Assembly: GCA_023213195.1 (NCBI GenBank)
Contig: CP096135.1
Location: forward strand, 2,290,842 to 2,354,841
Length of the DNA: 64,000 bases
Reading direction: 5' to 3'
DNA from: Sphingobacteriales bacterium JAD_PAG50586_3
Lineage (GTDB): Bacteria; Bacteroidota; Bacteroidia; CAMBQF01
Shown: positions 1 through 9,431 of the stretch, in pieces
Position numbering within the stretch: the first letter of the stretch is position 1
Layout: the number at the start of each line of letters is the position of its first letter
The notes under the pieces: generated by a model
The model's database searches: none
The model's input: the letters and a program-made list of their open reading frames with translations, nothing else
What the model was told of the DNA's origin: nothing
Program-made: the position numbers and the translations under genes

Positions 1-1
1 A

Positions 2-418
2 ACCCAGCAAAGCAACGATTATTTTGAGCCTGCCGATTGTAACCAGTGGATGCAAAAGGTGCTTGCGCTTAACAACTACATTGGCGATACCGTAATGTTC
101 CGCTTTGTATGTGTAAACGATTACGGCAACAACCTGTACCTTGATAACATCAATATAACAGGCCAACCATCAAGCTTAAACAGCAAACCCGTTGAGCTAA
201 CCTCTATATTCCCTAACCCCAGCGCAGGCGATTTCTTTATCAATACCAACGAGAAAGACATCAGGCTTACAGTTTTCAGCACTACGGGGCAACAGGTATA
301 TAGCAACCGCTACCCACAAGGCACACATAAGTTTAATTTAGAAGTTGCTGCAGGTATGTACTTTGCCCGCATAGAAACCCCCAACGGCTCCGAAGTAATA
401 AAGCTGGTGGTGAGGTAG
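2..418 (+). CDS. C-terminal part of a T9SS type A secreted protein (5' end outside window)
   Basis: The reading frame is open from base 2, so this is the 3' end of a longer gene. The last ~75 residues form a T9SS type A sorting domain: a VELTSIFPNPSAGDF start (the IYPNP-type motif), a beta-sandwich core, GMYFARIE and a VIKLVVR end. Such domains direct cargo through the outer membrane and are cleaved or anchored on the surface. The segment before it (GDTVMFRFVCVNDYGNNLYLDNINITG) resembles the end of a jelly-roll domain often found on secreted peptidases of this phylum. The catalytic part is not visible, so the enzyme class is unknown. It ends with TAG, showing that TAG is an ordinary stop here. 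Confidence 0.85.
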   Translation, partial: TQQSNDYFEPADCNQWMQKVLALNNYIGDTVMFRFVCVNDYGNNLYLDNINITGQPSSLNSKPVELTSIFPNPSAGDFFINTNEKDIRLTVFSTTGQQVYSNRYPQGTHKFNLEVAAGMYFARIETPNGSEVIKLVVR

Positions 419-423
419 CTTAC

Positions 424-1922
424 TTACAATTGATAAACTGAAAGTTTATCAGCTATCTTCCTATCATTACTCAGGCGTGGAACCTTATTCTGCCCACCCA
501 GTTTACCTTCCGCCTTCATATAGCTTATAAAGGCATCTTTTTGTAATGATGTTAATACCAATGGCCGAAGGATAGAACCCGAAATAAGGTCTTTATAGTA
601 GGTGTTTTTCTTCTGTAGAGCCTCGTCAATGCACGCGCTAAAGGCTGCCATATCAGTAGGCTGTTGGGCAAACTCTATAAACCACTCGTGGTAAGGCAGG
701 CCACCTTGCGGCGGTGTTACCTGCGGGGCCACGGTAAATTCGACTACTTCAGCATTGTATTTTTCGCAGGCTTGTCTAAGGGCATATTCTACTTCTTCGG
801 CAATAACATGCTCGCCAAAAGCTGAAGTAAAATGCTTTATACGGCCTGTTACCAATAGCTTGTATGGTTCGGTAGATATAAACTTAACGGTATCGCCAAT
901 AACATAGCCCCAAAGGCCCGCATTGGTGTTAAGCACTATGGCGTAGTTAACGCCCGTTTTAACCTCGCTAAGTTGCAGGCGGGTTGGGTTCTCGTTAAAG
1001 AATTCTTCTGTAGGTATAAACTCGTAGAAAATACCATCGTTAACAATTAACAACAGGCCTTCTTCTGTTTGCGAATTTTGGTAGGCTATAAACCCTTCCG
1101 ATGCCGGATAGGTTTCAATAGAATCTACCCGCTTGCCAATGGTGTTCTCCATTTTGGCGCGGTAGGGTTCAAAGTTTACACCACCGTATACGTATAGCGA
1201 AAAGTTTGGGAATATATCCTTAATCTGCTTGCCGGGGTTGCGCTCTATCAGCTTATCAAAATACATTTGCACCCAAGGTGGTATGCCGCTAATAAGCGTC
1301 ATATCCTGTGCAACGGTTTCATTAACAATGGTATCTACTTTGGTCTCCCAATCTTCAATGCAATTGGTTTCGTAGCTGGGCATTTGGTTGCGACGTAAAT
1401 AGCCCGGTACATGGTGGTTTACAATACCCGATAAGCGTCCATATAGAATGCCGCCTTTCTTTTCCAGCGTGGGGCTGCCCGACAGGAATATCAGCTTACC
1501 GTTTAAAAAAGCAGCGTTGCCTGTTTCGTGTATGTAGAGCAACAATGCGTTGCGTGCACCGTTTATCTGGTTGCTTATAGAATCTTTAGTAATGGGTATG
1601 TATTTAACGCCCGATGTGGTGCCCGATGTTTTGCTAAGGTATATTGGTTTGCCACGCCACAACACATCATTCTCTCCCGCTAAAATGCGCTCTATGTATG
1701 GTTTTAGCCCTTCGTAATCTACCAGCGGAACGTTCTTTTTAAAATCGGCGTAGGTAGCTATTTTATCAAAGTTATGTTCTTTGCCAAAGGCTGTATTCTT
1801 TCCTGTCTTTATTAAATCAGCAAACACATCGTGCTGACTTTCTTTAGCGTGTAAGGTAGCAAAGCGTACTTTTTTGCCGTAGCGGCAGCTACCTTTTTTG
1901 CTAAAAATGATAATAATCCCAT
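424..1922 (-). CDS. GH3-like acyl-acid amido synthetase (frameshifted near the N-terminus)
   Basis: Member of the GH3 auxin-responsive promoter family, ATP-dependent enzymes that adenylate a carboxylic acid and usually conjugate it to an amino acid; the bacterial substrate is unknown. The nucleotide-binding signature SKTSGTTSGVKYIPIT lies near the N-terminus, with YPASEGFIAYQ in the middle and a C-terminal swivel domain. The uninterrupted frame starts at an internal GTG (1827), too short for the family. In another frame an ATG at 1922 encodes MGLLSFLAKKVAAATAKKY, which reads naturally into the GH3 start, so one base appears lost around 1838-1860. The gene follows the M23 gene on the same strand with 8 bases between them. 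Function at family level is fairly sure; the frameshift is probably a sequence error. Confidence 0.85.
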
Positions 1923-1930
1923 CTCGAATC

Positions 1931-2803
1931 TTAAAAATTAATGTAATCAGCCGGGTTTACGGGGTTGCCGTTGTGCCACAGTTCAAAATGCAGGTGTGGC
2001 CCCGTACTGTTCTCTCCGCTGCTGCCTACCAGTGCAATGGCTTCGCCCGCTTTCACGGTTTCGCCTTCTTTCTTTAGCAGCGATGAGTTGTGTTTGTAAA
2101 CAGATACCATGTTGTTGCTATGCAGTACCTGTATCGTGTTGCCCGATTCTATTGTCCAATCTGCTGATATAATGGTACCATCCAGCACCGATTTTACAGG
2201 GTCGTTAGCGGGGGCGGCTATGTCTATACCAAAATGGCGTATGGCAGCATTAAAACGCGATGTTGCCACACCCGATACGGGGCTATAAAAATATACACCC
2301 GATAGGGTAGTGGTGGCACCTTCGCCAAAAGGCACATAGCTGCTTTTATCGTTCTTCTCTACCTCGGCACGCAGGCTGGCATCTTCGGCAGATGGCGTAA
2401 AGGTTAGCGAGTTATAATCTATAGGCTTGCTCTTTGCAACGGTAGAGTCAACATTGGCCGAGCCTTTGCCCGATATAATGTTGCGCATATTCTGCATAAA
2501 CTTATCGTTATTTTTGGTGGCATTCTCTAACGAGTCTGCACGTTGCGACAGTTCCAGCATCTCTCTGCGAATGCCTGCATCGCCATAGCCGGGAATATAC
2601 TCCCGCAAGGGGGTTAGCGATATTAGGGTAGTGGTAAAAAAGATGATAAGAATAGCGCCCGTACCTGCCACCACAAACACCCTAAGGGGCGTAAGCGATA
2701 GGGAGAAACGTTCCTCCAGGGTATCGTCGTTCATTACCACCAACCGGTACCGGTTAAGCAGCTTTTTTAAACGGCGCTTATTTTTATTTTGCTCTTCAGC
2801 CAT
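1931..2803 (-). CDS. M23 family metallopeptidase (LytM-type, membrane-anchored)
   Basis: A 290-residue cell-wall endopeptidase or divisome/elongasome regulator. Residues 1-40 are basic and cytoplasmic, about 41-63 form one transmembrane helix, then comes a coiled-coil-like stretch (REMLELSQRADSLENATKN), and residues about 170-290 form the peptidase_M23 domain. The zinc ligands are present: HFGID (HxxxD) and the GPHLHFELW motif (HxH). An intact active site suggests a real hydrolase, unlike EnvC/NlpD activators. It is the first gene of a likely two-gene unit with the GH3-like gene downstream. Upstream is the repeat array. Confidence 0.9.
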   Translation of the reverse strand: MAEEQNKNKRRLKKLLNRYRLVVMNDDTLEERFSLSLTPLRVFVVAGTGAILIIFFTTTLISLTPLREYIPGYGDAGIRREMLELSQRADSLENATKNNDKFMQNMRNIISGKGSANVDSTVAKSKPIDYNSLTFTPSAEDASLRAEVEKNDKSSYVPFGEGATTTLSGVYFYSPVSGVATSRFNAAIRHFGIDIAAPANDPVKSVLDGTIISADWTIESGNTIQVLHSNNMVSVYKHNSSLLKKEGETVKAGEAIALVGSSGENSTGPHLHFELWHNGNPVNPADYINF

Positions 2804-3121
2804 CAGCCCACAAATATGCGAAATTTTCGCTAGTTGCCAGTAGTCGGTTCCCGGTTGCCGGTTTACCTCACCCCCAACCCCCTCTCCTGAAGAGAGAGGG
2901 GAGTATTGCGCGGTTTTAGCCCGCGCTTTTACCTCATCCTAAATCCTTCTCCTAAAGGAGAAGGACTTTCAGCCCAGCGGGGCGTAATATTAATAGAAAA
3001 CAACAGCCAATGATATTGAACCCCTTAGGGGTGACGCTTTTGTCTGCCGACGGCTCCCTATGCGGGAGGCAATTACTTTATTCATTATTTAATTGTTTTT
3101 CTTTGGAATGAATGAACTTCG

Positions 3122-3245
3122 TTTCTTCCCGGCCGAAGAAAGTAATCAAAGAAGGCCGTGCAAAATAATAGACCTCTCATTTCGTTTCGCCGCGCCAGAC
3201 AGCCGCACAAAACCACCTGCTCTACGAAATTTCAGGTCCGCACGG
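3122..3245 (+). repeat. Structured element S, copy 1
   Basis: Small hairpin at 3122-3141 (TTTCTT/GAAGAAA) followed by a long hairpin at 3156-3245. Outer arms are CCGTGC/GCACGG; inner arms are GACCT...ATTTCGT and ACGAAAT...AGGTC. The element is followed by GAATTTTGCACAAAA. Confidence 0.8.
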
Positions 3246-3561
3246 AATTTTGCACAAAATGGCCCACGCACAATTGGTGCGTAAGCAATGTCTCCCTCTC
3301 GGAGGCCCGCCCGGATGAATGGCTTCATCCATTCGGACGGGGAGTACCGCGAAGCGGGGAGGGAGGTTTTAGTGGCAGGTGACGCTTACGCTTTAACACC
3401 TGCCACGGCGGGATGCAGAAAATAAACTCCCCTCCTTTTTAAGGAGGGGTGGCACGGAGTGACGGGGTGGTTACTCTTCACTGCCCCGACGATAAATGTC
3501 GGGATTGTAACCTACCGGCGGTTGCCTATGCGGCAGGCACTCTTATGCAGAGGGCACTTCA

Positions 3562-3688
3562 TTTCTTTCCCGGCTGAAAGAAACGAAGCAAAGAAAAGCC
3601 GTGCAAAATTATAGACCTTTCATTTCGTTTCGCCGCGCCAGACAGCCGCACAAAACCACCCGCTCTACGAAATTTCAGGTCCGCACGG
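3562..3688 (+). repeat. Structured element S, copy 2
   Basis: Nearly the same long hairpin as copy 1 (3599-3688), but the small hairpin is changed on both arms (TTTCTTT/GAAAGAAA at 3562-3583), keeping the pairing. Confidence 0.8.
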
Positions 3689-3983
3689 AATTTTGCACAA
3701 AAGAGCCTATGCACAAAAAACTATATCGGTGATCGTCATTCCCGCGTAGGCGGGAATCTCACCAAGCGGTAGTAGAAAATGTCTCCCTCTCGGAGGCCCG
3801 CCCAGATGAATGGCTTCATCCATTCGGACGGGGAGTACCGCGACCCCGACGCTTGCGGTCGGGACAGGAGCGGGGAGGGAGGTTTTAGTGGCAGGTGACG
3901 CTTACGCTTTAACACCTGCCACGGCGGGATATGGGCTTTAGCCCTGACTGCCTGCGGCGCTTGTCTGCCGACGGCTTCGTTCA

Positions 3984-4109
3984 TTTCTTTGCTTGTCCAA
4001 AGAAACGAACCAAAGAAAAGACACCACGTCCAAAAACTCTAAAATTTACTACGCGCCGCGCTCCCGCGCTAATCTGGCGCTTGAAATTTTGAGTTCACAC
4101 AGGACGTGG
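3984..4109 (+). repeat. Structured element S, copy 3
   Basis: Small hairpin TTTCTTTG/CAAAGAAA at 3984-4005. Long hairpin 4024-4109 with outer arms CCACGTCC/GGACGTGG and inner arms AACTC.AAAATTT / AAATTTT.AGTT, different from copies 1 and 2 yet still complementary. Confidence 0.8.
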
Positions 4110-4522
4110 ACGAGCCACCGCACGGCTAACGCGCACGGAATTTTGCACAAAATAGCCAACGCACAAAAAACTATATCGGTGATCGTCATTCCCGCGTAGG
4201 CGGGAATCTCACCAAGCGGTAGTAGAAAATGTCTCCCTTTGGAGGCCCGCCCGGATGAATGGCTTCATCCATTCGGACGGGGAGTACCGCGACCCCGACG
4301 CTTGCGGTCGGGACAGGAGCGGGGAGGGAGGTTTTAGTGGCAGGTGACGCTTACGCTTTAACACCTGCCACGGCGGGATGCAGAAAACAAACTCCCCTCC
4401 TTTTTAAGGAGGGGTGGCCTTTAGGCCGGGGTGGTTACTCTTCATTGCATACCGGCGATCTCTGCCGAGGGGTTTTATTACTTTTTATCCGTAGTTTAAT
4501 TGTTTTTCATTTGTACGAATGA

Positions 4523-4646
4523 ACTTTGTTTGCTTGTCCAAAAAGTAACCAAAAAAGACACCACGTCCAAAAACACGGCGATTTCGCTCTCGCACTTTCC
4601 TACCCACTAATTGCCATGCGAAATCTTGTGTTCACACAGGACGTGG
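4523..4646 (+). repeat. Structured element S, copy 4
   Basis: Small hairpin at 4523-4546 around GCTTGTCCAAAAAGT. Long hairpin 4561-4646 with outer arms CCACGTCC/GGACGTGG and inner arms GATTTCGC/GCGAAATC. Confidence 0.8.
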
Positions 4647-4867
4647 ACGGCCCAACGCACGGCTAACGCGCACGGAATTTTGCACAAAAGGACCAACCGC
4701 ACAATTAGCGCAGAACAATGTCTCCCTCTCGGAGGCTTACAGTCCTGACCGTAGCGTCAGGAGAGTACCGCGACCCCGACGCTTGCGGTCGGGACAGGAG
4801 CGGGGAGGGAGGTTTTTAATGGTCGGTGACGTTACACTTTAACACTGACTACGGTGAAAAAAACATA

Positions 4868-6979
4868 TTAGGACTTACCAAGTTTTTTAATAAAAATTTC
4901 ATTTCTACGTTTTGCGCGTTCCAAAAGAGTAGAATATTTAATTACTTCAGTATATAGAGACGCGTCACCTTGAATGAAGAAACCCGGCACTGCTTTGTGC
5001 GGCCTAAAAAGATAATCAAAATGATATGCTTCACGGAAATCTCCGTCATTAAATCTAACATCAATTGGATTGATTTTCTCCCCTATTAAATAGCCATAGA
5101 ATGTTTCAAATCTAAATTCCGGTTTTGCAAAGTTCCATATTAATGAGGCATAATTAGTTATTTGAGTTAAATGGTCAGATACATTTACTGCTGGATTCTT
5201 AAATTCAATAATTATACACTTCCCTTCATCTGGAAAAAGCAAAATATCAGGCCTGTTTGTATAACGATTTTCTTTTAATGAGGTTCTAAAAGCGTCTTCT
5301 TCTGGCGTTAGATTTTCCCTAAGTAGATTTACACCATTTATTTGAACATCTTTTAAAAGGTCTTCGGAAGTACCTTTGAAGTATATAAAATCTTCGTTGA
5401 CAAGCCACAAGTCACTTTCTTCAGAATTGGTTGTGGTTTGCTGAAAAATTAAATTATGAAGTAATTTTTCATCTTTATTTCTGTCTTCATTAACTTGAAC
5501 GGAAAGTTGCTTTTTACTTATTTTCTCAAATAATTCTAATACAATTTTGCGTCTTGCAACATAGTGGGTTAAAGAAGCCTTGTTTTGCATCGGAATTGCT
5601 TTTACAAGTTTTTCTATTTCCTTTTCTAATTCTTCGTTATAATTAGGTGAAGTAGTGTCTAATTTATCTAAATTATCAATTGATTCTTTTATAGAAGCAT
5701 CTAGTGACGCTATTTTCTTAGCTTCTGCTTCATAGAATTTTTCAAGAATTTTACTTTCGCTATCGTTAATAGAAATATTAATATTTTTAGCTGTTTCTTC
5801 ATCTAAAAGAAACATTTCCTTTAACTTATCAAGTTGTTCGAGATGTTGTTTTTTTACTTCTTCAATTTCAGGATACATTGAACTTATCTTATTATTAACA
5901 GCCTGTTGGATATCCTCAATAATGATTTCTTCAATAGTAAAAAAGCTTGGATTTTTTGTTAACGAATCAAAAGTTGGTATTTTCAAAACACCTCTTAGAT
6001 TAGTATCTCTAGAGTCAATATAATCACTATAAATTAAGAAAATATACTTATCGCCTTTTACATTTTCCCCTTTTGGCAAGCTTTCAAGTTTTACATCCGA
6101 TTCCTCAACAATCTCACCTTTGGACACTAGTTTCAAATCATTATTATCAAGTTGAGCACTTGGAATTTTAAATGCATCTATCTTAAATTCCTCTGATTTT
6201 TCTGTTTCTTCTAATCCCTTGCTATTAGAGGCCATTCTTTTATACGCAATGTTTATAGTTTCCGTTTTATGAATACTTGGAATATCAACCTTGCTAATAG
6301 TTTGTTCACCACTTAATTCACCTTGTATATAAAATTTAATTTCAATTTTTGGAAGAGCATTTTTATTATGACAGAAATAATGAATATATCTTTTTAAAAG
6401 TTGTTCTTTAAGTTCACTAGCATCTAGGTTATTAAAGAGGTTGCTATTTTCTAATAAAGAATTGAATGATATTGTCGTACCAGTCGCTGAATTTTCTATT
6501 TCCTTTGAATATTTATGTAAAACAATTGAGTTCTGATCTAAATAAAGTTTCTTTTTAGAAACGATAAATTCCCGCTCATAAGTTTTTCCATCTTGTTTAT
6601 AGATGCTTTTAACGGATGAATTTTCAAAATAATGCACATATTGAATTCTACCAGATCCTAAGTTTTTGAACCCTTTTGTAATATCTTTAAAAGTATTAAA
6701 TCTCTTGAATTGCTCATCATCAAATCCTATTCCATTATCAGTAATAGACAAACTTGTAAAATTTGAACTTCCAACAGTTGTTGCAGCAGAACGAATATTA
6801 ATTAAAATATCACCTTTTAAACTTGGCTCAGATTGTTGTTTTAATTTAATTGCTTCAATAGCATTAGTAAACGCCTCAAATATTGGCTGAAGTGCTTGTC
6901 TGGATTTTGAAACATCATGTAAAACTCCCTCCCAATAAAGAGATTCAGGTATTATAAATTGATTTTCACTATATGTCAT
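4868..6979 (-). CDS. GHKL ATPase fused to a PD-(D/E)XK nuclease; candidate defence protein
   Basis: 703 residues. The N-terminus is an Hsp90/histidine-kinase-type (GHKL) ATP-binding fold: N-box E35xxxN39 in EAFTNAIEA, the D81NGIG motif, and a glycine-rich lid GFKNLGSGR at about 103-111. The centre (about 360-500) is charged and helical, probably coiled coil. The C-terminus has a restriction-type nuclease core: RPD (D578), E592-F-K594 in IIIEFKNP, and Q606xxxY610, the typical PD-(D/E)XK plus QxxxY arrangement. It has no methylase or helicase partner; both sides are repeats. The base composition is visibly richer in A+T than the neighbours, suggesting acquisition by transfer. ATPase and nuclease folds are clear from motifs; a role in phage or plasmid defence is inference. 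Confidence 0.8.
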   Translation of the reverse strand: MTYSENQFIIPESLYWEGVLHDVSKSRQALQPIFEAFTNAIEAIKLKQQSEPSLKGDILINIRSAATTVGSSNFTSLSITDNGIGFDDEQFKRFNTFKDITKGFKNLGSGRIQYVHYFENSSVKSIYKQDGKTYEREFIVSKKKLYLDQNSIVLHKYSKEIENSATGTTISFNSLLENSNLFNNLDASELKEQLLKRYIHYFCHNKNALPKIEIKFYIQGELSGEQTISKVDIPSIHKTETINIAYKRMASNSKGLEETEKSEEFKIDAFKIPSAQLDNNDLKLVSKGEIVEESDVKLESLPKGENVKGDKYIFLIYSDYIDSRDTNLRGVLKIPTFDSLTKNPSFFTIEEIIIEDIQQAVNNKISSMYPEIEEVKKQHLEQLDKLKEMFLLDEETAKNINISINDSESKILEKFYEAEAKKIASLDASIKESIDNLDKLDTTSPNYNEELEKEIEKLVKAIPMQNKASLTHYVARRKIVLELFEKISKKQLSVQVNEDRNKDEKLLHNLIFQQTTTNSEESDLWLVNEDFIYFKGTSEDLLKDVQINGVNLLRENLTPEEDAFRTSLKENRYTNRPDILLFPDEGKCIIIEFKNPAVNVSDHLTQITNYASLIWNFAKPEFRFETFYGYLIGEKINPIDVRFNDGDFREAYHFDYLFRPHKAVPGFFIQGDASLYTEVIKYSTLLERAKRRNEIFIKKLGKS

Positions 6980-7054
6980 TTTTAATACCGTTCAAGGTTT
7001 AATATTCTTTTGAAATGTCTTTTAGCAATATAACAAGGATTGCTAATATGTCTT

Positions 7055-7062
7055 CAAATATA
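7055..7062 (-). promoter_or_regulatory. Probable minus-7 box for the GHKL-nuclease gene
   Basis: On the minus strand this reads TATATTTG, matching TAnnTTTG, about 76 bases before the start codon. The leader between them contains a small hairpin (AGCAAT/ATTGCT, 7024-7044). Confidence 0.45.
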
Positions 7063-7284
7063 ATAAAACGCTCGTCCATAAGTTAAAAGGGATTTACGGA
7101 ATTATAATAGCTACTCTTGATTCATGCTTGATATTTTTCCAAACAGCTCACTCTTTTCCATGTAATTATATTATAATCAAATACTTAACAACTACCCAAT
7201 TGGCAAACCCCTTTTCTTGTCAAGCGGCCTCATAAATTAATCTATTGTCTTTTAGCCGGGTAACCCTGATAATATAACGCACCA

Positions 7285-7316
7285 TTGACAAGCCCCTATA
7301 TGGGGTTGTATCTTTG
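7285..7316 (+). promoter_or_regulatory. Promoter TTGACA-N18-TATCTTTG
   Basis: TTGACA at 7285-7290 and TATCTTTG at 7309-7316 with an 18-base spacer. The same pair with 17-18 base spacing recurs at 15769-15800, 15918-15948 and 34087-34118. It reads towards a GAGAGGGG hairpin (about 7330-7362) and, 190 bases further, the broken ATPase gene. The rest of 6980-7514 shows only AT-rich sequence and palindromic repeats. Confidence 0.65.
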
Positions 7317-7514
7317 TATAGCCTCACCCCAAACCCCTCTCCAAAAGAGAGGGGCTTAAAAGAATAACCTATTTGCAAACACACCCCGTTCACGCCTTAG
7401 GCGTGCCACCTCCGCCCGGATGAAGAGATTCACCCATTCGGACGGGCCTCTGTAGAGGGGATTTTTAAACTAAACTAAAAACTACAAACCAAGAACTACC
7501 AACCCCTACGATTA

Positions 7515-9025
7515 ATGTCGGGGCAAGCTAAACCAAAATTTATGCCTATTACCATTAGATTTGAGAAGACCGACGAGAACGGAAACACGTATTACGAAGA
7601 CACTAATGGAAACCGTATTGAGGAAGTAAAACCCACCGAAGAAGAATTAGCAGCAGAAGAAGCTAAATGGGAACGTAAACAGGCGGAAGCTATGGAGCGT
7701 ATGGAGGCGCGCCAGCGAAAGGCAAGGCCTTTCCTGTTAAAGTCGCTAGGCAATTTACAGAAACCGAAGGCGAGGAAGGTGCTGTGGGGAGCCCCGCCCC
7801 TTAATCCCCTCCCCAAAGGAGAGGGGAAACAGTCTGCGACAATAAATAATGCGAATATTTATTGGGCGGAAAGGGAACTCTGTATTCTGGCAGGGGATAA
7901 TGGAGTTGGGAAGAGCCTTATGGCTCTTCAAGTTGCTAGAGCAACTTTCAGAGCCAATGAAAAATGAAAAACGAACAATGAAAAATGGGGACTTCGACTA
8001 CGCTCAGCCTGACCATCTCTCCGATGAGGCTCGATCCCCCGTCATGGTGAGCGTAGACGAACCACAGGGGGAGAGCTTAAATCCCTCCCCTCGCAAAGCG
8101 AGGGTACTCCAATGACTCCCCCGCCCGCCTATGGCGGGCACCCCTCTTAGAGGGGGATTTCCCACAGAATAAAGTCTTATACATAGACTGGGAATTGACA
8201 GAGGAAGATTTTGTACAACGGTGGGGTGGGGAAGAAGTGCCTGAGAATTTCTTTTGGGCGGGCTTTAATACAGGTAGTGAAATGCCCCAACATGTGACGG
8301 ATAAAATAGAATGGTTATTGCAAAATTTTACTACAACAGTAAAGAAAACAGAAGCTAACATCCTTATTATAGATCAACCCGACAGGTTGCATTTATCGCC
8401 GCAAAAATGGACAGAGTTTTTAACCAAACTTAAAGCCCTAATGCGGGAATTTAATTTGAGTGTTATGTTGGTATTGAGCAGTAAAAGCAGGCATACGGGC
8501 AGGCCTTGCGGATTAAACAACATTCCTAAAGGAAATATACTTATTCCGGTAGCTGATAGTGTTTTAATGATGTGCCAGAACCAGCGCCGTACTTGCGAAC
8601 GCTACTTTAAGGTACTAAAGAACCGCAACCGTGCCGCTGCCGAAAATTTAGAGTTTGTTGATATAATAGAAGTGCAGGAAAACGATGGCTTTTTAACCAT
8701 AGAAACATGGGGTAGGCAGAGTGAAAAGACTATGCTTCAGCCCAACGCTGCAGAGCGTAAAAACCAACTAATAATGGAAGCTGAAAAGCTTTGGAATAGT
8801 GGGCTTAGTTGCTTGGAGGTTGCGGAGCAGATGTATATGGCGGAGAGTACGGTGAAGAGTTGGTTGCGGCCGCTTTTTAATGAAAAAATAACAATGAAAA
8901 ATAAAAAATCCTCTCCCGTTCACGCCATTAGGCGTGACCACCCTCTTACAGAGAGGGACCTTTTAAAGGTCTCCCTAATTGAGGGAGTACCCGAGCATAG
9001 CGAGGGGGAGGGAGGTTTGCGTTAG
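7515..9025 (+). pseudogene. RepA/DnaB-like AAA ATPase interrupted by repeat sequences
   Basis: A RecA-fold ATPase of the type found in mobile-element replication modules of this phylum. Part 1 (7515-7967) has an N-terminal charged region and a Walker A motif (LAGDNGVGKS) followed by LMALQVARA, then runs into repeats and stops. Part 2 resumes in another frame at about 8165 (NKVLYIDWEL, just upstream of a TTG at 8195), with Walker B ILIIDQPDR and a C-terminal helix-turn-helix-like segment (LSCLEVAEQMYMAESTVKSWLRP). About 190 bases of palindromic repeats and AT-rich ATGAAAAAT-type sequence separate the halves. A further repeat sits in frame in part 1 (around 7795-7828, encoding PPLNPLPKGEG) and repeats also form the C-terminus (8917-9023). 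Probably inactive, unless the two halves complement each other. Confidence 0.75.
8081..8165. repeat. Palindromic repeats inserted between the ATPase halves
   Basis: Two nested hairpins: CCCTCCCCTCGCaaagCGAGGG and CCCCCGCCCGCC...GGCGGGCACCCCTC followed by AGAGGGGG. They fall between the Walker A and Walker B halves of the ATPase. Confidence 0.8.
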
Positions 9026-9431
9026 GGATGATCAGCGTAAAGCTTTTGTAAACAAAAGCAAACAGTGTAGTGGAATCCGCCTCGGGCGGATGTAGCGGAT
9101 AGCTGCTACGCTTCGGTAGCAGTCCAAGACCCGACCCTGCCTTAGGCGGGGAAACGCCCAAAAAACTCCCCGCCCTTTGGGCACCCCCTAAGGAGGGGGA
9201 TTTAGTTCTTTGAAATAAATTGAGAGATTGCTTAGCTTAGAATAATATCAGGGCTAAAGCCCCACCTTTCTTCGCTTTAATACCCCACACTAAAGTGCGG
9301 GGTTATGCATTTATTGCGGCGTAACACTCCCTCTCTCTTTAGGAGAGGGGTAGGGGGTGAGGTAAATAAAAATCCCCGCCGGCATTACCAACGGGGATTA
9401 ATACTAGAACCTAGCGCCTAAAACCTAGCAC
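9026..9431. repeat. Repeat-rich intergenic region with terminator of the M2 peptidase gene
   Basis: No gene seen. It contains GGCGGA, GGCGGG and CTCCC palindromes (9080-9200, 9315-9365). At 9367-9402 an inverted repeat (AATCCCCG/CGGGGATT) followed on the minus strand by T-rich sequence is a likely rho-independent terminator for the peptidase gene. Confidence 0.6.

Larger units (their letters stand above)
2867..4860. repeat. Tandem array of four composite repeats (period about 450-490 bp)
   Basis: Two kilobases between the M23 gene and the GHKL-nuclease gene hold no credible protein gene. The segment is four imperfect copies of one composite unit: a small hairpin, a long nested hairpin (structured element S), a GAATTTTGCACAAAA tail, then a second block starting TGTCTCCCTCTCGGAGG (at 3289, 3780, 4230 and 4719) that contains several nested palindromes and ends with GGCAGGTGACGCTTACGC and its inverted partner ACACCTGCCA. 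Between units lie short GGAGGGG hairpins with changing tips. Apparent reading frames here are translations of the repeat and share the same peptides from unit to unit. Confidence 0.9.

Noticed and set aside
3093..4522. Reading frames of 60-90 codons on both strands in the repeat array
   Set aside because: They translate the same repeat units, share peptides from copy to copy and have no promoter or domain, so they are not genes.
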